Shown: piece after piece, positions 62,646 to 64,000 of the stretch
Layout of the letters: each line of letters begins with the position of its first letter
Numbering within the stretch: the first letter of the stretch is position 1
Assembly (NCBI GenBank): GCA_013002025.1
Contig: JABDKW010000036.1
Span: forward strand, 46,657 to 110,656
Direction of reading: 5' to 3'
Length of the DNA: 64,000 nucleotides
Source of the DNA: Gammaproteobacteria bacterium
Lineage (GTDB): Bacteria > Pseudomonadota > Gammaproteobacteria > Arenicellales > Arenicellaceae
Made by a program: the position numbers and the translations under genes
Notes under the pieces: generated by a model
The model's database searches: none
The model's input: only the letters and a program-made list of their open reading frames with translations
What the model was told of the DNA's origin: nothing

Positions 62646-63536
62646 ATGACAAAGATTTGTGACAATAGAACTGTGATAATCACCGGTGCCGGTGGAGGAT
62701 TGGGGCGTGCTCATGCGGTGGAGTTTGCCGCGGCTGGGGCTAATGTGGTGGTCAACGATATTAATGCCGTTGCGGCCCAGACCGTGGTGGATGAAATAAC
62801 CGCGGCCGGTGGCAGGGCGATGGTGAATACATTTGATATCACCAACTATGAGGCCTGCAAGCAAGCGGTGGCGGAGACTATCGAGGAATATGGTGACTTG
62901 CATGTGGTGGTTAATAACGCGGGCATAAATCGTGACCGTATGTTTGCATCCATGACGGAAGCCGAGTGGGACGCCATCATGGCCGTGCACCTCAAGGGCC
63001 ATTTTTGTTTGAGTTCCAATGCTGTGCATTATTGGCGCGACCGCGCCAAGTCCGCTGAGTCTGTCAGCGCCCGTATTATCAATACCAGCTCCGGCGCTGG
63101 TTTGCAGGGTTCGGTGGGGCAATCCAATTACGCCGCCGCCAAAGCCGGCATTGCTGCGTTAACGCTGAATCAGGCCGCGGAGCTGGGTCGCTACGGTATC
63201 ACCGCCAACGCGATCACACCTGCGGCCCGGACCGGTATGACCACCGCTGTCGAGGCCATGGCTGAGCGTATGAAAAAACCTGACGATGGCAGCTTTGACT
63301 ATTGGGCGCCAGACAATATTTCACCGCTGCTGGTGTGGCTGGGCTCAGAGCAGTCGGGGCATGTTACCGGGCGGGTGTTTGAAGCCGAAGGCGGTAAGAT
63401 TTCAATAGCTGACGGTTGGCGCACCACCGAGGGTGTGGATAAAGGCGATAAATGGCAACCCGAAGAAATTGGCGCCGCGGTGGCGGAGTTAATTGATAAA
63501 GAAATCCCGGCGCAACCCGTGTACGGCACCTTTTGA
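62646..63536 (+). CDS. SDR, Hsd4A-like; 3-hydroxyacyl-CoA dehydrogenase candidate of HIP pathway
   Basis: SDR of 296 residues: VIITGAGGGLGRAHAVEFAAAGANVVVNDINAVAA, LHVVVNNAGINRDRMFASMTEAEWDAIMAVHLKGHFCLSSNAVHYWRDRAKSAE, IINTSSGAGLQGSVGQSNYAAAKAG (catalytic Ser, Tyr, Lys). Like its paralogue at 31715, it has a C-terminal extension and resembles the multifunctional-enzyme dehydrogenase domain. The KstR2 regulon of actinobacteria encodes similar SDRs next to echA20 and fadE genes. The exact hydroxyl group is unknown. A GAGGAATTAAA ribosome site precedes ATG 62646. Confidence 0.84.
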   Translation: MTKICDNRTVIITGAGGGLGRAHAVEFAAAGANVVVNDINAVAAQTVVDEITAAGGRAMVNTFDITNYEACKQAVAETIEEYGDLHVVVNNAGINRDRMFASMTEAEWDAIMAVHLKGHFCLSSNAVHYWRDRAKSAESVSARIINTSSGAGLQGSVGQSNYAAAKAGIAALTLNQAAELGRYGITANAITPAARTGMTTAVEAMAERMKKPDDGSFDYWAPDNISPLLVWLGSEQSGHVTGRVFEAEGGKISIADGWRTTEGVDKGDKWQPEEIGAAVAELIDKEIPAQPVYGTF

Positions 63537-63554
63537 GTTTAAAATTAGCTGGCC

Positions 63555-64000
63555 ATGGAATTTTCCTTTAATTCAGATCAACTCATGATCGCCGACACCG
63601 CTGAGACCTTTCTCAGTGCGGTGTCTGATAGCGCTGCCGTGCGCCGTACTATGGCCACCGCAGCGGGTTTTGAGGAGCAATTATGGCAACAGATCACGGC
63701 CGAAATGGGCTGGCAGATGACTCATATTCCCGAGCAGTTTGATGGCTTGGGTTTGGGCTATGTCGAGCTCTGCATTCTGTTCGAGCGCATGGGGCAAAAT
63801 CTCCTGTGCGCACCGTTTTTCTCCACCGCTGCTTTGGGCATTAATGCCCTGCGGCTGGCCGGTAGTGATGCACAACAGGCGACCGCGTTTCGCCGTATCG
63901 TAGAGCAGGGTGCCCGCTACAGTCTGGCCTACAGCGGGGCGGGCCGGATCTCGGGCGTAGATGCGGTCACTGCGCAGTATGAGATGCAGGGGGCTGCGGC
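63555..64000 (+). CDS. Acyl-CoA dehydrogenase, N-terminal part (3' end outside window)
   Basis: Open frame from ATG 63555 to the right edge. It reads MEFSFNSDQLMIADTAETFL, then EMGWQMTHIPEQFDGLGLGYVELCILFERMGQNLLCAPFFSTAALGINALRL, the N-terminal helical domain of the short, partner-type acyl-CoA dehydrogenases seen at 33851 and 60014. About 148 residues are present. It starts 18 bp after the SDR, so the catabolic operon continues beyond the window. Confidence 0.85.
   Translation, partial: MEFSFNSDQLMIADTAETFLSAVSDSAAVRRTMATAAGFEEQLWQQITAEMGWQMTHIPEQFDGLGLGYVELCILFERMGQNLLCAPFFSTAALGINALRLAGSDAQQATAFRRIVEQGARYSLAYSGAGRISGVDAVTAQYEMQGAA

Overview
This window looks like the chromosome of an aerobic marine-type gammaproteobacterium (inference). 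The evidence is a Pseudomonas-style set of housekeeping genes: pntAB with fused domains, dusA, trmJ, a split adenosylcobalamin-dependent ribonucleotide reductase (nrdJa/nrdJb), and AlgP-like lysine-rich phasins beside a PhaD-like TetR regulator. A large aerobic steroid-degradation locus follows. There is no sign of a prophage, plasmid backbone, insertion sequence or CRISPR array, and I recognised no tRNA or rRNA.

Layout. 1-5.1 kb: glnS (cut by the left edge), pntAB, dusA. 5.1-7.6 kb: a polyhydroxyalkanoate (PHA) granule module with two phasins, a TetR regulator and a PHA_gran_rgn protein. 7.6-19.6 kb: patatin lipase, ParA-like ATPase, trmJ, DUF2333, a Sel1-SH3-SPOR envelope protein, then nrdJa-nrdJb behind a long leader, DUF2059, glutathione transferase and a homocysteine methyltransferase. 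19.6-37.9 kb: accessory lipid and steroid genes, including sulfotransferase, DUF1214, SDRs, amidohydrolase, a delta5-3-ketosteroid isomerase homologue, DUF3604, a beta-propeller lipoprotein, SRPBCC, MaoC, thiolase and a heteromeric acyl-CoA dehydrogenase. 38-42.6 kb: two Ntn-hydrolase penicillin acylases. 42.8-64 kb: the core steroid catabolic locus.

How the core works. HsaA, HsaC and HsaD open and hydrolyse ring A of the 9,10-secosteroid. HsaE, HsaF and HsaG process the released C6 dienoate to pyruvate and propionyl-CoA. The FadD3-like ligase activates the remaining two-ring propionate (HIP). IpdC, EchA20 and IpdAB open rings C/D, and the acyl-CoA dehydrogenases, SDRs and FadA6-like thiolase finish beta-oxidation. 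The DUF35/Ltp2-like pair is a candidate side-chain aldolase. The reductase HsaB and the earlier ring-opening enzymes (KshAB, KstD) are not in this window. Two translationally coupled Lrp/AsnC regulators lie between the FadD3 arm and the hsa arm and are the best local regulator candidates.

Most unusual signals: a near-identical ~30-bp sequence containing TGCAAT-N3-ATTGCA in two divergent promoters (22761-22790 and 29884-29914); TTDCGYAAA-type sites spaced exactly 63 bp on each side of the Lrp/AsnC pair; a structured hsaA leader; NrdR-box-like sites and a ~450-nt leader before nrdJa; and a five-copy 162-bp tandem array of hairpin elements between two acyl-CoA dehydrogenase genes, with a related solitary element 2.5 kb downstream.
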